A DNA stretch of 64,000 nt, from the NCBI RefSeq assembly GCF_005298075.1, contig NZ_SZZH01000001.1, forward strand, positions 1,178,001-1,242,000, in the 5' to 3' direction. A program made the position numbers and the translations under genes. The notes under the pieces are model-generated. The model ran no database searches, was not told the origin of the DNA, and saw only the letters and a list, made by a program, of their open reading frames with translations. Each line of letters begins with the position of its first letter. Positions within the stretch are counted from its first letter, which is position 1. Source of the stretch: Nakamurella flava. Its GTDB lineage: Bacteria > Actinomycetota > Actinomycetes > Mycobacteriales > Nakamurellaceae. Below are positions 55,217 through 64,000 of the stretch, piece after piece.

Positions 55217-58200
55217 TCAGCGGAACGGCAGGGTCACCGTCGATCCGGCGCCCACCGAGGCGGGGGCGGTGGTGGACAGCGCGCTCCACACCTCGACCTT
55301 GACCGACCCGTTCTTCAGGTCGGCCCAGTCGCCGGTGGCGTTCGCCGGGCCGCCGGTGGCGGTGTACTGCTCGGCGCCGGGCACCGGATCGGTGGCGAAG
55401 TACCGGTAGGTCTCGACGCGGTCCCAGCTGCCGTTGCCGGTGAAGTCGAACGACACCCGGATCTGCACGGCGTTGCCGACGGCGGTGCCGGAGTCGACGG
55501 CCAGGGCGAAGGCGGTGCCGGCGGACTGCTTGGTGCCGCTGACTCCGGTCGCCGTCCAGGTGAGCGGCTTGTAGGGCGTGCCGTCCCGGGTCGCTCCGTC
55601 GGCCGGGTTCAAGGTGACGGCCCGGCCCTGGTCGGCGCTGGTGACCAGAGCTCCGTTACCACCGAGATAGCGCACGCTGGAACCGGTTCCGCCCGGGGCC
55701 GTGGTGCTCGGCGCCGTCGAGCTGGGCGCCGTCGTGCTCGGCGGTGTGGTGCTCGGCGGCGTGGTGCTCGGCGCCGTGGTGCTCGGCGGGGTGCTCGGTC
55801 CGGTGGTCGTCCCCGGGCCACCGGGAACGCCGCCCTGACCGTTGCCGCCGGACCAGGTGATGGCCCCACGGGTGGCGGTCTTGCCGGCCGGCACCGACAG
55901 TGAGGTGCCGTCGGAGAACTTCACCGTCATCGCCTGCGACGTGACATTGCTGGCCACGTAGGTCTTCTTGCCGCTCTTGCTGAACGTGACGGCCAGCGGA
56001 TGGTCGGCGGTGACGGTGGTGTCGATGGTGCCGAGCGCGGCGAGATTGCGGATCCAGTGGAAGGTGTGGGCCCGGGTCTCGCCCTCCTCCGGTGAGTAGT
56101 TGCTGCCGGCCCGGAACAGGCGGAGGGCCTGGTCGGGATCGCCGGTAGCCAGGAACTCCCAGATGATGTCCTGCCAGACGGTGGGCGCACCGCCCGCCCG
56201 CTGGGCGACCTCGGCGTAGTTCTTCTTCACGTACTCGGGGTGGTAGCCGAGGTACAGGTGGCCACCGGTGACGGGCAGCATGTTGATGCCCTGGATCTTC
56301 TCCGGCTGGTCGGAGAACCAGGTCGCGTACGACCCACCGTCGCCCCACACCATGCCGACCGTGCTGTGGTCGAAAGCGGAGGGGAAGGTGGTGTTGTCGA
56401 CGTCGAACCAGTAGTTCTGGATGGCCTGCGCCTGGGTCGTGTAGATGTAGATGCCGGCGTCGCGGACGGCCCGGTTGCCGGTGACCTCGCCCCACTGGAT
56501 CAGGGCGTTGGCGAAGTTCATCCCCTCGGAGGACGACTCCTGGTTGTTGCCGGCGGCGAAGGCGCCGTGCCCGGAGGCCCAGTCGTGGCCGGCGTAGATG
56601 TCGAAGTCCCGCAGGTACGGGAAGCGGGTGTCGCCCCGGTCGTAGTTGTTGGCGTCGCGGATCAGCAGGTCGACCATGCCGCCGTACTTGGCCGAGCTCG
56701 CCCACTGCGGGTCGAACCGGGCCAGGGTGGCGGCTGCGGCGATGAAGTAGCCGTAATGGAAGTGGTGGTCGTTGAGTTCCTGGTCCGAGCCGTAGGAGGC
56801 TGGGTAGCCGATCAGGGTGCCCCAGTTGGCGTTGTAGGCGAAGACCTGCTCGGTCTGGCCGGGTGCGGCGGTGAACCAGTCGTTCAGCGTGGCCTTGATG
56901 GCGGCCAGCGCGGTGTCCCGGGTGCCGGTGTCCCCGATCTGGTCGGCGATCTCGGCGATGCGGGCGGCCCGGCCCATTCCCTTGCCGGCCCAGTAGGTGT
57001 CGGCCCGTTGCATGGCCATCGGGTCGGCCTTGACCTCGGCGAGGTACGCGTCCAGAGTGGCCCGGTCGGCCCCGGTGGAGTCGCCCACGGCGGGCACCTC
57101 GGGGAGCACGCCGGAGAACTTCATGCTGGTGGTGAACGACTGCGTCCCGACGGCGATCTTCATGGGTCCGCGGGGCGAGACGTACTGGCGCGAGCTGGTC
57201 GTCGTCCCGGTCAGCGACTTCCACTGGTGCGGGTAGAGGGCGAGCACGGTTGACCGCTGGGTGCCCTCCCACGGTGTCGTCGCGATGCGGTAGGTGCTCT
57301 TCATGGTGGCCGACGGCTCGTCGTAGGCGTAGGACAGCGAAGAGCCGGTGACCTTGGCGTAGGCGTAGCGCGCGTAGTTGGAGGCGATGGTGTTGCGCTG
57401 GGCGTCGGAGTCGACAGGCGTCGTCGGCAGTACGGCGAGGCTGTAGTACTTCTTTCCGGACAGGTTGCTGCTGAACGTGTTTCCGCTCTGCTGCCATCCG
57501 GATCCGGACGGCGCGAACGCGACGTAGTCGTGTCCGTTGACGGTGAAGCCGATCGAGCTGCCGCTGTTGCGCCAGACCTTGGGCGGAGCGGCGGTGGTCA
57601 GCGTGCCGGCGGCTCCGGCGGTGATGCCGTCGACGTACACGAACGGCAGGCCGTGTCCGATGGTCGCCTTCATGGTGCGCGACCCGCCGGTCCACGCCGG
57701 GGTGACGGTCCAGTCGGTCCACCCGTCGACCTTGACCATCGGCGCGTCGAGGCCGGCCACGCCGGCGGTGACGTCCTGGGCGTAGGCGTAGTGGTACTCC
57801 TGCAGGCCCTTGGCCGGGGTGGTGACGGTCGGGGTGGTGCTGTAGGAGATGCCCAGCCCGTTGGCGCCGGGCAGGAACGACAGCGGGTGCGCGTGCAGGT
57901 TCTCGCTGTAGGCGCAGTTGAGTCGCTTGTAGGCCAGTGACGACCACCAGTCGTTGGTGGGAATGGCGCCCTTGGGGGCGTTCTCGGTGAGGAACTGCCG
58001 CGGGTCGGTGGAGATGCTCCCGCAGCCGCTGGGCAGCGGACCGACCTGGTCGGTGGTGTAGCTACCGGCTCCGACACTGACGACGCCGGCGGCGGCGGCC
58101 GGCTGGGCGATGACGACGAGCCCGGCCACGCTGGTGGCGGCGGCGGCCACGAGGGCGAGCACCCGGCGACCGGTCCGTCGCCCCGTCGTGCGGTCGGTCC

Positions 58201-58255
58201 GACGACGCTGATCGGCCCGCACCTCGCCGTCGACATCTCTGGCTCGTCGCATCAT
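55217..58255 (-). CDS. Secreted GH81 endo-beta-1,3-glucanase with C-terminal accessory domain
   Basis: 1012 residues. Signal peptide: a basic stretch ([15 protein letters not shown]) then [18 protein letters not shown] and AAAA. The GH81 catalytic region runs to about residue 800: [17 protein letters not shown] and [18 protein letters not shown] hold the conserved Asp/Glu pair. Then a Thr/Pro/Ser linker of about 50 residues ([15 protein letters not shown]) and a ~130-residue beta-sandwich domain likely to bind glucan ([16 protein letters not shown]). ATG 58255 with GAAAGG upstream. A LacI-type operator lies 21 bp before the start. It would degrade beta-1,3-glucan of fungi or algae outside the cell. 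Confidence 0.9.
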   Translation of the reverse strand: MMRRARDVDGEVRADQRRRTDRTTGRRTGRRVLALVAAAATSVAGLVVIAQPAAAAGVVSVGAGSYTTDQVGPLPSGCGSISTDPRQFLTENAPKGAIPTNDWWSSLAYKRLNCAYSENLHAHPLSFLPGANGLGISYSTTPTVTTPAKGLQEYHYAYAQDVTAGVAGLDAPMVKVDGWTDWTVTPAWTGGSRTMKATIGHGLPFVYVDGITAGAAGTLTTAAPPKVWRNSGSSIGFTVNGHDYVAFAPSGSGWQQSGNTFSSNLSGKKYYSLAVLPTTPVDSDAQRNTIASNYARYAYAKVTGSSLSYAYDEPSATMKSTYRIATTPWEGTQRSTVLALYPHQWKSLTGTTTSSRQYVSPRGPMKIAVGTQSFTTSMKFSGVLPEVPAVGDSTGADRATLDAYLAEVKADPMAMQRADTYWAGKGMGRAARIAEIADQIGDTGTRDTALAAIKATLNDWFTAAPGQTEQVFAYNANWGTLIGYPASYGSDQELNDHHFHYGYFIAAAATLARFDPQWASSAKYGGMVDLLIRDANNYDRGDTRFPYLRDFDIYAGHDWASGHGAFAAGNNQESSSEGMNFANALIQWGEVTGNRAVRDAGIYIYTTQAQAIQNYWFDVDNTTFPSAFDHSTVGMVWGDGGSYATWFSDQPEKIQGINMLPVTGGHLYLGYHPEYVKKNYAEVAQRAGGAPTVWQDIIWEFLATGDPDQALRLFRAGSNYSPEEGETRAHTFHWIRNLAALGTIDTTVTADHPLAVTFSKSGKKTYVASNVTSQAMTVKFSDGTSLSVPAGKTATRGAITWSGGNGQGGVPGGPGTTTGPSTPPSTTAPSTTPPSTTPPSTTAPSSTAPSTTAPGGTGSSVRYLGGNGALVTSADQGRAVTLNPADGATRDGTPYKPLTWTATGVSGTKQSAGTAFALAVDSGTAVGNAVQIRVSFDFTGNGSWDRVETYRYFATDPVPGAEQYTATGGPANATGDWADLKNGSVKVEVWSALSTTAPASVGAGSTVTLPFR

Positions 58256-58275
58256 GGGGAACCTTTCACCAGGGT

Positions 58276-58291
58276 GTGGGATCGCTCCCAC
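58276..58291. promoter_or_regulatory. CebR/CelR-like LacI operator upstream of the GH81 gene
   Basis: GTGGGATCGCTCCCAC: a 16-bp palindrome with a single mismatch pair at the centre. Its core differs in one base from TGGGAGCGCTCCCA, the operator of the LacI-family repressors CebR (Streptomyces) and CelR (Thermobifida). It is 20 bp upstream of the GH81 start codon, so bound repressor would block transcription or early elongation. No LacI gene is in the window. Confidence 0.7.
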
Positions 58292-58602
58292 CTTGCGCAG
58301 ACGCAGGGCAACGCCACCTCCGGTCGTGACTGGTCGGAGGCGGTGCAGGCGAGTGCGGTGCCTTCGACGCTAGGTTCGCCGCCGACCGCTCGCAACGGCG
58401 GACGGGGGATTTCGTTCCATCGCTGGGTCCGGTCACTGACCGTGGGAGGACCCTTCGAGCCGTCCATCGCGAACGCCCACGATCGGGATTGGACCACCCG
58501 ATCGTTGACATCCGAGCCCGAAGGAGCCTCACGTAGTAGCCCGTTCGGCCCAGGAACGCCCGGGCCGCACCGGTATGCCACCCGGGCACCGTGTACCGGC
58601 GT

Positions 58603-58632
58603 CCCGGCCCGGCGGTCGGCCGCCGGGCCGGG
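58603..58632 (-). terminator. Hairpin terminator downstream of the alkaline phosphatase gene
   Basis: 13-bp perfect stem CCCGGCCCGGCGG / CCGCCGGGCCGGG with a 4-nt loop, 21 nt past the phosphatase stop. Confidence 0.75.
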
Positions 58633-58653
58633 CGACGTGCTGATCGACCGGGC

Positions 58654-60015
58654 CTACGGGCAGGCGCGCAGCATGGCCCTGCGGACGGCGTCGTGCACCT
58701 CGGTGTTGCGGAGCACGCGACCGAGATCGGCTGCCCCCGGCCCACTGGCCGTGATCGGGGTGGCCGCACCGGTGTGCCCGTTGGTCGTCCAGTCGACGGA
58801 CATCACCAGATCGGAGTTCGCGATCGGGATCTCGTCCTCGGCCTGTTCCCCCGGGGCGTTCTCGTCATCGGGGTCGACGTTCTCGATGGCCAGTCCCCCG
58901 GTCTCGTGGTCGCCGACCACGAGCACCAGTGTCCCCGGAGTCCGGGCGGCGAAATCGAGAGCCAGCCCGACGGTCTCGTCCAGCGCCTGCCCGGCGGTCA
59001 CCGTCAGGTGGGCGTTGCCGTGGTGTGACATCTCGTCGATGCCCTCCTCCTCGATGAGCAGGAAGAAGCCGTCGGGGTCCGTCGACAACAGGTCCATGGC
59101 CTTGGCCGCCATGTCCGGCAACGGGACAGCCGGCTCGTAGAGGTCGCCCTCCCCCTCGTTGTGGTGTTCGAACATCTCCTCGTTGGCGAACAGACCGAGG
59201 ACGGGGGTCTGCTCGATCCCCGCCAGCTCGTCCCCGGTGGAGACGTACTGGTAGCCCAGCTGCTGCGCGCGATCCACCAGGTTGCCCTCGGTGCCCTTGC
59301 TCTGCTCGGTCGGGTCCTTCGGCGGGTTGTCCGGCCAGGCCCCGGCGTCTCCTTCGGGGTACCACCAGTCCTCGCCCCCGCCCAGCACGAGGTCGACCTG
59401 CGTCTGTTCGATGATCTGGCGGGCGATCTCGCTCTGGTCGCCGCGGTCGGCGACGTGGGCCGAGAACGCCGCCGGCGTCGCGTCCGTCACCTGTGAGGTG
59501 GTGACGAGCCCGGTGGCCCGTCCCCGGTCGCGGGCCTCCTCCAGCAGGGTCGGCAGCGGGTTGCCGTCGACGTCCACGCCGACGGCTCCGTTGTAGCTGC
59601 GCACGCCGGTGGCGTAGGCGGTGGCGGCGGCCGCGGAATCGGTGACCGCCTCCTCGGTGTCGGCCGAATCGGTGTGCACGAAGCCGGTGCGGTCCATCCG
59701 GTTCATCCGCAGGTCGCCGTCCTGGCCCTGGGTGGCCAGGCGGATGAGTTCCCGGTGGGCGATGCCCATGCCGTCGCCCTGGATGAAGATGACGTTGCGC
59801 GCTCCGTGCGGATTCCGGTCGCCGCCGGCCTGCGGGGCGACCGTGGCCGTTCCAGCGGTCGGGGCCGCCGCGGTGGACCAGGAGGTGGTCAGCGGCCCGA
59901 CCGCGGCGGTGGCGACCGCCAGTCCCAGCACCCCCAACGGAGCCAGCAGGCGCCCCCGCCTCCGGGGCCGGTGGTGGTCGTCGTGGGGTGCTCGCCAGTG
60001 GGGTGTCGCGTTCAC
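58654..60015 (-). CDS. Secreted alkaline phosphatase (PhoA family)
   Basis: 453 residues from GTG 60015, which has GGAGG 5 nt upstream; a start at 60069 would put that site inside. Signal: basic RPRRRGR then LLAPLGVLGLAVATAAVG. Metal and nucleophile sites: IQGDGMG, TDSAAAATAYATG (phosphorylated Ser), IDEMSHHGNAH, VGDHETGGLA and NGHTGAATP. It frees phosphate from organic esters outside the membrane. The family normally responds to phosphate starvation; no PHO box is identifiable by eye. It contains an acidic stretch (NVDPDDENAPGEQAED). Confidence 0.92.
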   Translation of the reverse strand: MNATPHWRAPHDDHHRPRRRGRLLAPLGVLGLAVATAAVGPLTTSWSTAAAPTAGTATVAPQAGGDRNPHGARNVIFIQGDGMGIAHRELIRLATQGQDGDLRMNRMDRTGFVHTDSADTEEAVTDSAAAATAYATGVRSYNGAVGVDVDGNPLPTLLEEARDRGRATGLVTTSQVTDATPAAFSAHVADRGDQSEIARQIIEQTQVDLVLGGGEDWWYPEGDAGAWPDNPPKDPTEQSKGTEGNLVDRAQQLGYQYVSTGDELAGIEQTPVLGLFANEEMFEHHNEGEGDLYEPAVPLPDMAAKAMDLLSTDPDGFFLLIEEEGIDEMSHHGNAHLTVTAGQALDETVGLALDFAARTPGTLVLVVGDHETGGLAIENVDPDDENAPGEQAEDEIPIANSDLVMSVDWTTNGHTGAATPITASGPGAADLGRVLRNTEVHDAVRRAMLRACP

Positions 60016-60121
60016 GCGCGCCTCCGGGTGTCGGCCGGACCTCGTTGTCCGGACGCGGAGAAACGTCACCCGATCAGGGAAGGTTCAACCCCCCGAATCT
60101 CGGGGAGACCCGGCGCAGTGG

Positions 60122-61111
60122 TCACCCCCAGGACAGGATCCAGGCGTACGCGGCCATGGAGACGACGTAGACGGCGATCACGATGGCGAAGCCGGCCGCG
60201 TTCACCTGCCAGGTCGGCCGCGGGCGGGTCCACCAGGACAATCGACGAAAGGCCCACGGGACGAGGAACCAGCCGAGCAGCTGGGTGCTGACCAGGTTGC
60301 CGACGAACAGCGTCAACCAGAACGGCACCCCGTGCGCGGAGAACAGCGGGTCGGCGACGAAGTACCCCCAGAGGAAGACCACCGGGTAGAGCATCATCAG
60401 CACGATGAGGTTGCTCTTGAACACCGGTTCCGGGGCCGGGGCGTCACCGGACCAGAAGCCGAACCCGTAACTGGCCTTCTGGAGGGTCATCTGCTCGTTG
60501 AAGCGTTCCCCCTCGGCCAGCAGGGTCCGGCGTTCCTCGGAGTCCAGCCAGGCCTGCAGGTGTTCGTCCGTGTCGAAGGACAGCACGACAGTCCAGTTGT
60601 CCTGGACGCCCGGGATGGGCCGCTCCACCTTGTGGCCGATGAAGCCGTCCAGTCGTGCCTCCTGGGCGGAGATCCGCCGTTGCCAGGCCAGGAACTCGTT
60701 CTCGAGCTCCGGAGCGACCCGGCTGGAGATCAGCACGGACGCGGCCTGCGCCCGTCGGGTGGGGTCCTCCTGGATGAGGTGGATGTCGTCGTTGCCGACG
60801 AAGTGCCCGCTGATCTCGGCGGCCAGCTCGGCCCGCTCGGCCGACTGCAACCAGTTGCGCGCCGACCGGACATCGACGAACCGCTGCACGATGACCCAGT
60901 CGACCTGCTCGGGCGGGTTCGGCCGGATGACCTGACGGTCCAGGAATCCCGGCCACCCGGCCAGCACCTGACCCACCCGTCGCTGCCAGGCCTCGTACGC
61001 GTCGTAGGACGTCTCGGCCAACCGTCGGTGGACGACCAGCGCGACCGGAGCCGACGAGTTCGATGTCGCAGCCGCCCCGGCCGGGGACGGCGAGCCGATG
61101 GTCGATCCCAT
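60122..61111 (-). CDS. Membrane protein with two ABM (antibiotic biosynthesis monooxygenase-like) domains
   Basis: 329 residues. Two ferredoxin-like ABM repeats (about 20-110 and 120-215), each with a Trp-rich sheet: YEAWQRRVGQVLAGWPGFLD and FLAWQRRISAQEARLDGFIG. Three membrane helices follow (residues ~235-329: LIVLMMLYPVVFLWGYF, FWLTLFVGNLVSTQLLGWF, AAGFAIVIAVYVVSMAAYAW). The domains are soluble, so they probably hang on the inner face. It is 6 bp behind the guanine deaminase gene and so cotranscribed. Related ABM domains act as heme-degrading or cofactor-free oxygenases; no activity is shown for this form. Confidence 0.75.
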   Translation of the reverse strand: MGSTIGSPSPAGAAATSNSSAPVALVVHRRLAETSYDAYEAWQRRVGQVLAGWPGFLDRQVIRPNPPEQVDWVIVQRFVDVRSARNWLQSAERAELAAEISGHFVGNDDIHLIQEDPTRRAQAASVLISSRVAPELENEFLAWQRRISAQEARLDGFIGHKVERPIPGVQDNWTVVLSFDTDEHLQAWLDSEERRTLLAEGERFNEQMTLQKASYGFGFWSGDAPAPEPVFKSNLIVLMMLYPVVFLWGYFVADPLFSAHGVPFWLTLFVGNLVSTQLLGWFLVPWAFRRLSWWTRPRPTWQVNAAGFAIVIAVYVVSMAAYAWILSWG

Positions 61112-61117
61112 CGCGGG

Positions 61118-62515
61118 TCAGGCCTTCCGGTAGGCGCGACGCCCCATCACCCAGGTCTCGTCGACGGCCCGCTCGTCGCTGACCATCATGATCGAGAACA
61201 GCAGCTCCCCCGCCTGCTCGACGGTCTGCGGGCCGCCCTGCTCGGCGAGCAGTGAGGCGTGCCAGGCCACGGCCGGCGGTCCGGCCGTCCAGTCCAGGAC
61301 GACGAAGTCGGCTTCCTTGCCGATGTCGAAATTCCCGACGAACTCGTCGATGTAGAGCGCCTCGGCGCCGCCCTGGGTGATGGACCAGAACCCCCGGAAC
61401 GGAGACAGCTTGTTGCGCTCGGACTCGGCCAGGTTCTGCTGGCTCGGGATGAGGCTGCCGTCCAGCATGCAGTTGTTGAGCATGCCGACCTTGTACGCGT
61501 CCTCCAGCACGTTGATCATGCTGAACCGGTTGCCGCCACCCATGTCGGTGCCGAACGTCAGGCGCACGCGGTGCTCGGGATCGGTGGCCTTGCCCAGCCG
61601 GAACAGCCCGGACCCCAGGAAGAGATTGGAACAGGGACAGAACGTCACGGCGGCTCCGGACTCCGAGATGCGCCGGAACTCGTCGTCGCTCAGCCAGACC
61701 CCGTGCCCCCCGGTGAACTTGGGCCCGACCAGACCGAATTTCTCGTACATGCCGAGGTAGTCGGTGCAGTCGGGGTGCAGGTCGAGCACACCCCGGATCT
61801 CCGCTGGGTTCTCGCTGATGTGGGTGTGCACCCACAGGTCCGGGTTCTCCTGCTTCAGGCGCTGACAGGTCTCCAGCAGCTCGGTGGTGGCGCCGAAGGC
61901 GAACCGGGGGGTGATGGCGTAGAGGTTGCGGCCCTTGCGGTGGTAGCGCTCGATCTGCTCGGTGGCCGCCGCGTAGTAGTCCTGCGGCGAGATGGTGAAC
62001 CAGTCGGGTGCGTTCTGATCGATGGCGGTGATGCCGGCGATCGCCCGCATGTTGCGGCGGGACGCCTCCTCGAACAGTTCTTCGGTGCACACCGGGGCCG
62101 ACGAGGTGAACGCCTGGAAGGTGGTGGTTCCCGACGCCAGCAGATTGTCGAAGAAATGCCGGGTGCCCTCCTGGGCGTACTCGCGGTCGGCGTACTTGCG
62201 TTCCTCGGGAAACACCGACTTCTGCAACCAGGGCAGCAACTGCTCACCGTAGGCGCCGAGCACCCGGGTCTGCGGCAGGTGGATGTGGCCGTCGACGAAG
62301 CCGGGCACGATGATCCGATCAGTGATCACCGTCGTGTCGACACCCTCGTGACGCGAACCGATCTCGTCGTAGGCGCCGAAGTCGACGATGATCCCGTCGT
62401 CGACGACCAGCAGCCCGTCGGCGAAGAACCGCACCGCCGCCTGCTCATCCCCGACGTGCTTCCACGGGTCGTCCACGAAGTCCAGGAATGTTCCGCGGAC
62501 AGCAGAGATGGTCAT
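61118..62515 (-). CDS. guaD: Guanine deaminase (amidohydrolase family)
   Basis: 465 residues from ATG 62515 (GGGGGAA upstream). Zn-dependent deamination of guanine to xanthine. Metal-binding HxH in PGFVDGHIHLPQTR, then HTHISEN, GGHGVWL and FGTDMGGG, in the amidohydrolase order. The VDGHIHLPQTR signature is specific to guanine deaminases and close hydrolases. It is followed by the double-ABM membrane gene. Atrazine-hydrolase-like relatives are possible, but the signature favours guanine. Confidence 0.88.
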   Translation of the reverse strand: MTISAVRGTFLDFVDDPWKHVGDEQAAVRFFADGLLVVDDGIIVDFGAYDEIGSRHEGVDTTVITDRIIVPGFVDGHIHLPQTRVLGAYGEQLLPWLQKSVFPEERKYADREYAQEGTRHFFDNLLASGTTTFQAFTSSAPVCTEELFEEASRRNMRAIAGITAIDQNAPDWFTISPQDYYAAATEQIERYHRKGRNLYAITPRFAFGATTELLETCQRLKQENPDLWVHTHISENPAEIRGVLDLHPDCTDYLGMYEKFGLVGPKFTGGHGVWLSDDEFRRISESGAAVTFCPCSNLFLGSGLFRLGKATDPEHRVRLTFGTDMGGGNRFSMINVLEDAYKVGMLNNCMLDGSLIPSQQNLAESERNKLSPFRGFWSITQGGAEALYIDEFVGNFDIGKEADFVVLDWTAGPPAVAWHASLLAEQGGPQTVEQAGELLFSIMMVSDERAVDETWVMGRRAYRKA

Positions 62516-62755
62516 GCGTTCCCCCTCGCCCGCCGAACGGGCTCCTACGCCGGCCGACGCACAGTGATATGCGTCGAAAAGCATTGTCGCAGCCCGAATG
62601 CCGGGCTGATCGACCCCGTTGGGGTGGCGGAGTGATGCCTTTCGGGTCATCGGCTCGCGCTGCGATCGGAATTGCACCCGATCGTGGACGGCCGGGCATC
62701 TCGTGGACCGGCACTTGCGGCCGGCCCCGCTCGACCCGGCACGCTCCGGTGCCGG

Positions 62756-63028
62756 TCAGAACCGCGCGGTCGAGCCGGGAGGCACATCGCCGCGGGCGGC
62801 GTCGTCGCCCACCGACGACGCCCGCCGGGCGGTCGCCGCGGTCATCTCGGCCATCAGACGGGCCCGCCGGTCCGACCACCACCGGACTCCGGCGATGACG
62901 CCGTTCGCGATGGTGAGCACAGAAACCACGCGCCACGACACCACACCGCCGGCCGCCAACCCGAGCGCGATCAGGCAGACCAGCGCCCAGGCCACCGCCA
63001 GAGCCGGCAGCCACGGTCGACGAGTCAT
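62756..63028 (-). CDS. Small two-helix membrane protein
   Basis: 90 residues (MTRRPWLPALAVAWALVCLIALGLAAGG...). Two membrane helices and a polar, Arg/Ala-rich C-terminal tail. Start ATG 63028 is 22 bp after the DUF1275 gene, so it is probably the third gene of that operon. No family recognised. Confidence 0.62.
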   Translation of the reverse strand: MTRRPWLPALAVAWALVCLIALGLAAGGVVSWRVVSVLTIANGVIAGVRWWSDRRARLMAEMTAATARRASSVGDDAARGDVPPGSTARF

Positions 63029-63050
63029 CCGACCATCATTCCCCGGCGGC

Positions 63051-63788
63051 CTACCGACGCGGTGCCACCCGGGTCGGTCGCGCGACGAAGAAGACCACCA
63101 CGGCCAGCGCGGCGAGCATCGGCAGGGCCGCGGCTCGGTCGGCCACGGCGTAGCAGGCCAGCCCGCCGACCAGGCAGGCGAGGAGGAACCCGACGATCAA
63201 CGGCCAGGTCCGCCGCCAGGCGTCCCGGTCGGGGTCGGGGACCGGCGTGGTGCGCCGCACGAGCAGGCGCACACCGGCGACGGTCGCACCGACCACGTTG
63301 CCGGTCATCACGGCGGTCGTCGGTGAGTGGGCGAAGACGACGTGTAGCAGGGCGTTCTGCACGGCCATCGCAGCCACCGCCAACAGTCCCGTGACCACCC
63401 CGACCGCGCTGTCCGGCCGGGCGGAGACGGTGCAGCCGATGCCCACGGCGGCAGCCGCGGTCAGCAGGACCGCCTGGACGATCAGCAACGGACCGGCCCA
63501 GTCCGACGCCGGACGGGTCGACCGGGTGGTCACCGCGGTCACCACCGCCGCGGTCACCACGAAGCAGGGGATCGCCAACAGGCCGGTCAGCCCCATGGGC
63601 CGGCCGGCCGCGATGTCGGCGGCGAGGACCACCAGGTTGCCGGTGATGTGCGCGCTGAAGACCCCGTGCAGCAGCACGAACGTCGTCACGTCGGTCAGCC
63701 CGGCGACCACGCTCAGCAGCAACGGCAGCGCGGCCAGCCGCCGGTCCGAGATCGCCGTCGACGCACCGAGCCGTTCGGACGCGGTCAT
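63051..63788 (-). CDS. DUF1275 (YoaK-like) membrane protein
   Basis: 245 residues with six to seven membrane helices. The family block SVVAGLTDVTTFVLLHGVFSAHITGNLV is unmistakable in its two halves, AGLTDVTTFVLL and FSAHITGNLVVL. A second TGNVVGATVAG lies in the C-terminal half. Function unknown, transport likely. The ATG overlaps the stop of the ThrE-like gene (ATGA). Confidence 0.85.
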   Translation of the reverse strand: MTASERLGASTAISDRRLAALPLLLSVVAGLTDVTTFVLLHGVFSAHITGNLVVLAADIAAGRPMGLTGLLAIPCFVVTAAVVTAVTTRSTRPASDWAGPLLIVQAVLLTAAAAVGIGCTVSARPDSAVGVVTGLLAVAAMAVQNALLHVVFAHSPTTAVMTGNVVGATVAGVRLLVRRTTPVPDPDRDAWRRTWPLIVGFLLACLVGGLACYAVADRAAALPMLAALAVVVFFVARPTRVAPRR

Positions 63789-64000
63789 CCGCGGAGTCCG
63801 CGCCGCCGAGCCGCCTGGTAGCAGGCCGCCGGGACCAGGAACCCTAGAGCCATCGCGAAGATCGTCAGGAAGGCCACGTTGGCGTCGTTGACGATGGTCT
63901 GCAGCAACGGGGCCACCTCCACGCCCTTCGCCCCCGGGAGCATGGACAGACCGGCCAGCACGCGGAACACCAGCAGGCCGGGCATCAGCGAGACGACCGA
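63785..64000 (-). CDS. Threonine/serine exporter-like membrane protein, C-terminal 71 residues
   Basis: Cut by the window end; only the last 71 residues are visible: SLMPGLLVFRVLAGLSMLPG and NVAFLTIFAMALGFLVPAA. The MPGLLVFR motif followed by two helices resembles the C-terminal ThrE_2/DUF3815 half of the ThrE family. It would export threonine or serine. Upstream part unseen, so the call is tentative; the operon with DUF1275 is clear from the 4-bp overlap. Confidence 0.6.
   Translation of the reverse strand, partial: SVVSLMPGLLVFRVLAGLSMLPGAKGVEVAPLLQTIVNDANVAFLTIFAMALGFLVPAACYQAARRRGLRG

Larger units (their letters stand above)
58256..58653. other. Intergenic region between the phosphatase and GH81 genes
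   Basis: 398 bp with no supportable gene. It holds the GH81 promoter and operator on the left and the phosphatase terminator on the right. Confidence 0.6.

Overview
The window is a 64 kb piece of a high-GC actinobacterial chromosome. Gene content and order follow the mycobacterial/frankial pattern. The left part resembles the Mycobacterium tuberculosis Rv3201c-Rv3208A neighbourhood: adnB, adnA, an alkyltransferase-like gene, a TIGR02569 protein, moeZ, a DUF3152 protein, a TetR regulator and DUF3107. The middle resembles Rv1321/Rv1315-Rv1301 and beyond: nucS, murA, a cobalamin adenosyltransferase, DUF2550, the atp operon, wecA, tsaC, prmC, prfA, rpmE, rho, thrB, thrC, hom, lysA and argS. A Nakamurella-like or related actinobacterium is my best guess from gene content. 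I see no phage, insertion sequence, CRISPR array or rRNA. All assignments come from reading motifs and remembered family features, not from database searches.

Region by region. 1-8.3 kb: recombination/repair helicase-nuclease pair AdnB (cut by the window edge) and AdnA, an alkyltransferase-like protein and a DUF4192 protein. 7.4-12.2 kb: minus-strand TIGR02569 protein, MoeZ, a DUF3152 metzincin-like secreted protein and an alpha/beta hydrolase. 12.4-14.6 kb: an unlinked type VII secretion-like pair (EspC-like protein plus DUF1023-type hydrolase). 14.8-18.6 kb: TetR regulator, DUF3107, NucS, MurA with Asp in place of the catalytic Cys, and a PduO-type adenosyltransferase. 18.6-27.6 kb: DUF2550 and the F1Fo ATP synthase operon, with a strong GNRA-capped hairpin between atpD and atpC. 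27.7-42.5 kb: cell-wall, translation-termination, Rho, aspartate-family amino acid and argS genes, nearly all on the minus strand and many with ATGA/GTGA stop-start overlaps.

42.7-46.2 kb is a metal-flavoured accessory stretch: DUF3105, DUF305, tRNA-Arg(CCG), a tyrosinase and, unusually downstream of it, a MelC1-like cofactor. A TupA-like ATP-grasp gene follows. 48.3-52.1 kb carries the most intriguing unit, a tight three-gene operon of a receiver-domain/thioredoxin-reductase-like flavoprotein lacking the CxxC centre, a cyclic-nucleotide-binding-domain histidine kinase and a UBP-type zinc-finger protein. 52.1-53.9 kb: XRE-cupin regulator divergent from azlCD. 54-64 kb: menB, a secreted GH81 beta-1,3-glucanase preceded by a CebR/CelR-like operator, a PhoA-type alkaline phosphatase, a guanine deaminase operon with a membrane-anchored double-ABM protein, and a small transport cluster (DUF1275, ThrE-like fragment).

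How the genes work together: AdnAB, the ATL protein and NucS cover double-strand-break, alkylation and mismatch repair. MurA and WecA feed envelope synthesis. The atp genes encode the complete ATP synthase. PrfA and PrmC form the translation-termination pair. LysA, Hom, ThrC and ThrB make lysine and threonine from aspartate. The 42-64 kb part looks like strain- or genus-level accessory content dealing with copper enzymes, redox signalling, amino-acid export and polysaccharide/phosphate scavenging.
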